From Pseudomonadota bacterium (GTDB lineage: Bacteria; Desulfobacterota; Desulfobacteria; Desulfobacterales; Desulfobacteraceae): a stretch of 14,421 nucleotides of DNA. The DNA is taken from assembly GCA_018816605.1 (NCBI GenBank), contig JAHIVS010000554.1, forward strand, positions 1 through 14,421, in the 5' to 3' direction. The notes beneath the pieces were generated by a model. That model saw nothing but the letters and a program-made list of their open reading frames with translations, searched no databases and was not told the DNA's origin. A program made the translations under genes and the position numbers. Of this stretch, positions 13,347 to 14,421 are shown one piece after another (positions within the stretch are counted from its first letter, which is position 1; each line of letters starts with the position of its first letter).

Positions 13347-14421
13347 CTAGAAGGTATACCCCATGGAAAAGTGAAAACTGCCGGTACTTTCTTCGGGCCT
13401 GGGGTCCAGTTTCCAGCCATATAAAACCCCAATGGGACCAATGGGTGTCATATATCGGATGCCAAGGCCGACGGAATCCCGAAACCCATCAGACCCGCCC
13501 TGGCTCTGGGTTCTCCTGATGGCGCCGATATCGTAAAAGGAGGTCAGTTCAAAATTCAGCCCCAGGTCATACCGCAGTTCAATGCTCCCCAGGATGACCT
13601 CCCTTCCCCCCAGGGCCTGGCCGGAGGTGTCGCGTTCCAGAAGATTTTCGCCAAACCCCCGGACACTTGAGGTCCCGCCTAAAAAAAACAACTGGTCCTC
13701 CGCCACACGACTGGCGCCCCCATAGGCGTCAATAAACCCGTATCGTCCCCTCAGGGCCAGGACCAGGGGATCAAACAGCAGATAATAATGCCGGGTGTCC
13801 AAGCGGTATTTGATATAATCATCCAGATGATCATCGATTCCCTTTGCGATATCCACATTCAAAGAGGTGATACTGCCTTTTTGAGGCCTGACAAATGAAT
13901 CTGTGGTCTTGGAAACAAGCCCCGGACTCACGGTGAAGATATGCCGGGGGTCATAGTCCTGTTCTTCCTCCAGGCTGAGCGCCTGGTTCTGTGTCAGGTA
14001 TTGTTCTCTGGCTTCATACATCACCCCCAGGGTTACCGACACTTTTTGGGAAAACAATTGCTGGAAAAAACTCTGGGAAGCCCCATAGATACGGGTCCCA
14101 AAGTCCTTATTAAATTCTTCCTGGTTTTCACCGAAAATCCGGGTCGTGGACCCGATCCGGGTGGACAAAAACCGCGGTTCCAATAAGGACATATTTGCCT
14201 TATAGCCGATCTGACTGATCTCCCCTTCCAGTTGAAAATCCAGATTCTGCCCCAGAAAATTATGATCGCCCACCCCTGAGTTGACATAGAAATGACGTTC
14301 GGTATCATAGCCTGTGCCCAGTTCAAAAAAATAGGGTTTTTTCTCCTCAACCTGAACGATGATATCCACCTCCGGGGAACCCTGGGCAAGACCGATGGTC
14401 CTGAATCCGACCGAGTCGATG
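13347..14421 (-). CDS. Outer-membrane protein of the Omp85 superfamily (BamA/TamA-like), C-terminal part
   Basis: The frame is open to the right edge, so only the last 357 residues are seen; the true start is outside. The first 30 (IDSVGFRTIG to VDIIVQVEEKKPY) are the end of the last POTRA domain. The rest is a 16-strand beta barrel: it starts with FELGTGYDTERHF, has the conserved loop motif SSVRGFGE (the VRGF signature, at about 13651-13669) and ends FHFSMGYTF with the terminal aromatic outer-membrane signal. Such proteins insert or translocate outer-membrane proteins. POTRA number cannot be counted here, so BamA and TamA cannot be told apart; the divergent barrel and gene context without skp or lpx genes make TamA-like or a paralogue more likely. 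The sequence looks intact to its TAG stop. Confidence 0.9.
   Translation of the reverse strand, partial: IDSVGFRTIGLAQGSPEVDIIVQVEEKKPYFFELGTGYDTERHFYVNSGVGDHNFLGQNLDFQLEGEISQIGYKANMSLLEPRFLSTRIGSTTRIFGENQEEFNKDFGTRIYGASQSFFQQLFSQKVSVTLGVMYEAREQYLTQNQALSLEEEQDYDPRHIFTVSPGLVSKTTDSFVRPQKGSITSLNVDIAKGIDDHLDDYIKYRLDTRHYYLLFDPLVLALRGRYGFIDAYGGASRVAEDQLFFLGGTSSVRGFGENLLERDTSGQALGGREVILGSIELRYDLGLNFELTSFYDIGAIRRTQSQGGSDGFRDSVGLGIRYMTPIGPIGVLYGWKLDPRPEESTGSFHFSMGYTF

Noticed and set aside
1..14421. CRISPR array, tRNA or prophage attachment site
   Set aside because: No regularly spaced repeats, no cloverleaf-like sequence and no integrase were seen; a subtle RNA gene cannot be excluded by eye.

Overview
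The window looks like a piece of chromosome from an anaerobic Gram-negative bacterium of moderate GC content, most like a Desulfobacteraceae-type sulfate reducer. That assignment is an inference. It rests on an Omp85 outer-membrane gene, remnants of a glycyl radical enzyme and its activase, a divergent FMN-type glutamate synthase and general sequence style; no marker gene is present. I see no rRNA, tRNA, CRISPR array or intact transposase.

Left part (1-2601, all minus strand) is a decaying block. An M20 hydantoinase/carbamoylase-type hydrolase looks intact, but both sides are wreckage. Upstream lies a predicted ABC-class ATPase that has lost its Walker A module and a second segment through two internal deletions. 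Downstream, the C-terminal piece of a glycyl radical enzyme is joined directly to an internal piece of a glycyl-radical-activating radical SAM enzyme, with the glycyl radical loop and the activase FeS motif missing.

Middle-left part (2754-5848, plus strand) holds a short MscS-type channel, then thrC and a type II homoserine kinase overlapping by 22 bases. The last two together convert homoserine to threonine. A small exported protein of unknown function (5865-6518, minus) faces them.

Middle part (6676-10197) is the most suggestive functional unit. A DUF819 membrane protein and a cytosolic PLP-dependent lyase resembling sphingosine-1-phosphate lyase follow one promoter with a perfect palindrome at its start site. 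A TetR-type regulator converges on them. Its own promoter has the same TTGACA-17-TAAATT layout and carries an inverted repeat on the -35 box. A transporter, catabolic enzyme and sensor module is an inference from this layout.

Right part (10224-14421, minus strand) contains a winged-helix-like protein of unknown function, a 52-residue four-cysteine protein and an FMN-domain glutamate synthase-like protein. That protein lacks the usual [3Fe-4S] cysteines but has an N-terminal cysteine cluster. Its leader can fold into a hairpin followed by a terminator, with a competing pairing, so attenuation is possible. Upstream are a 79-base element with 12-base terminal inverted repeats and the C-terminal barrel of a BamA/TamA-type protein that runs off the right edge.
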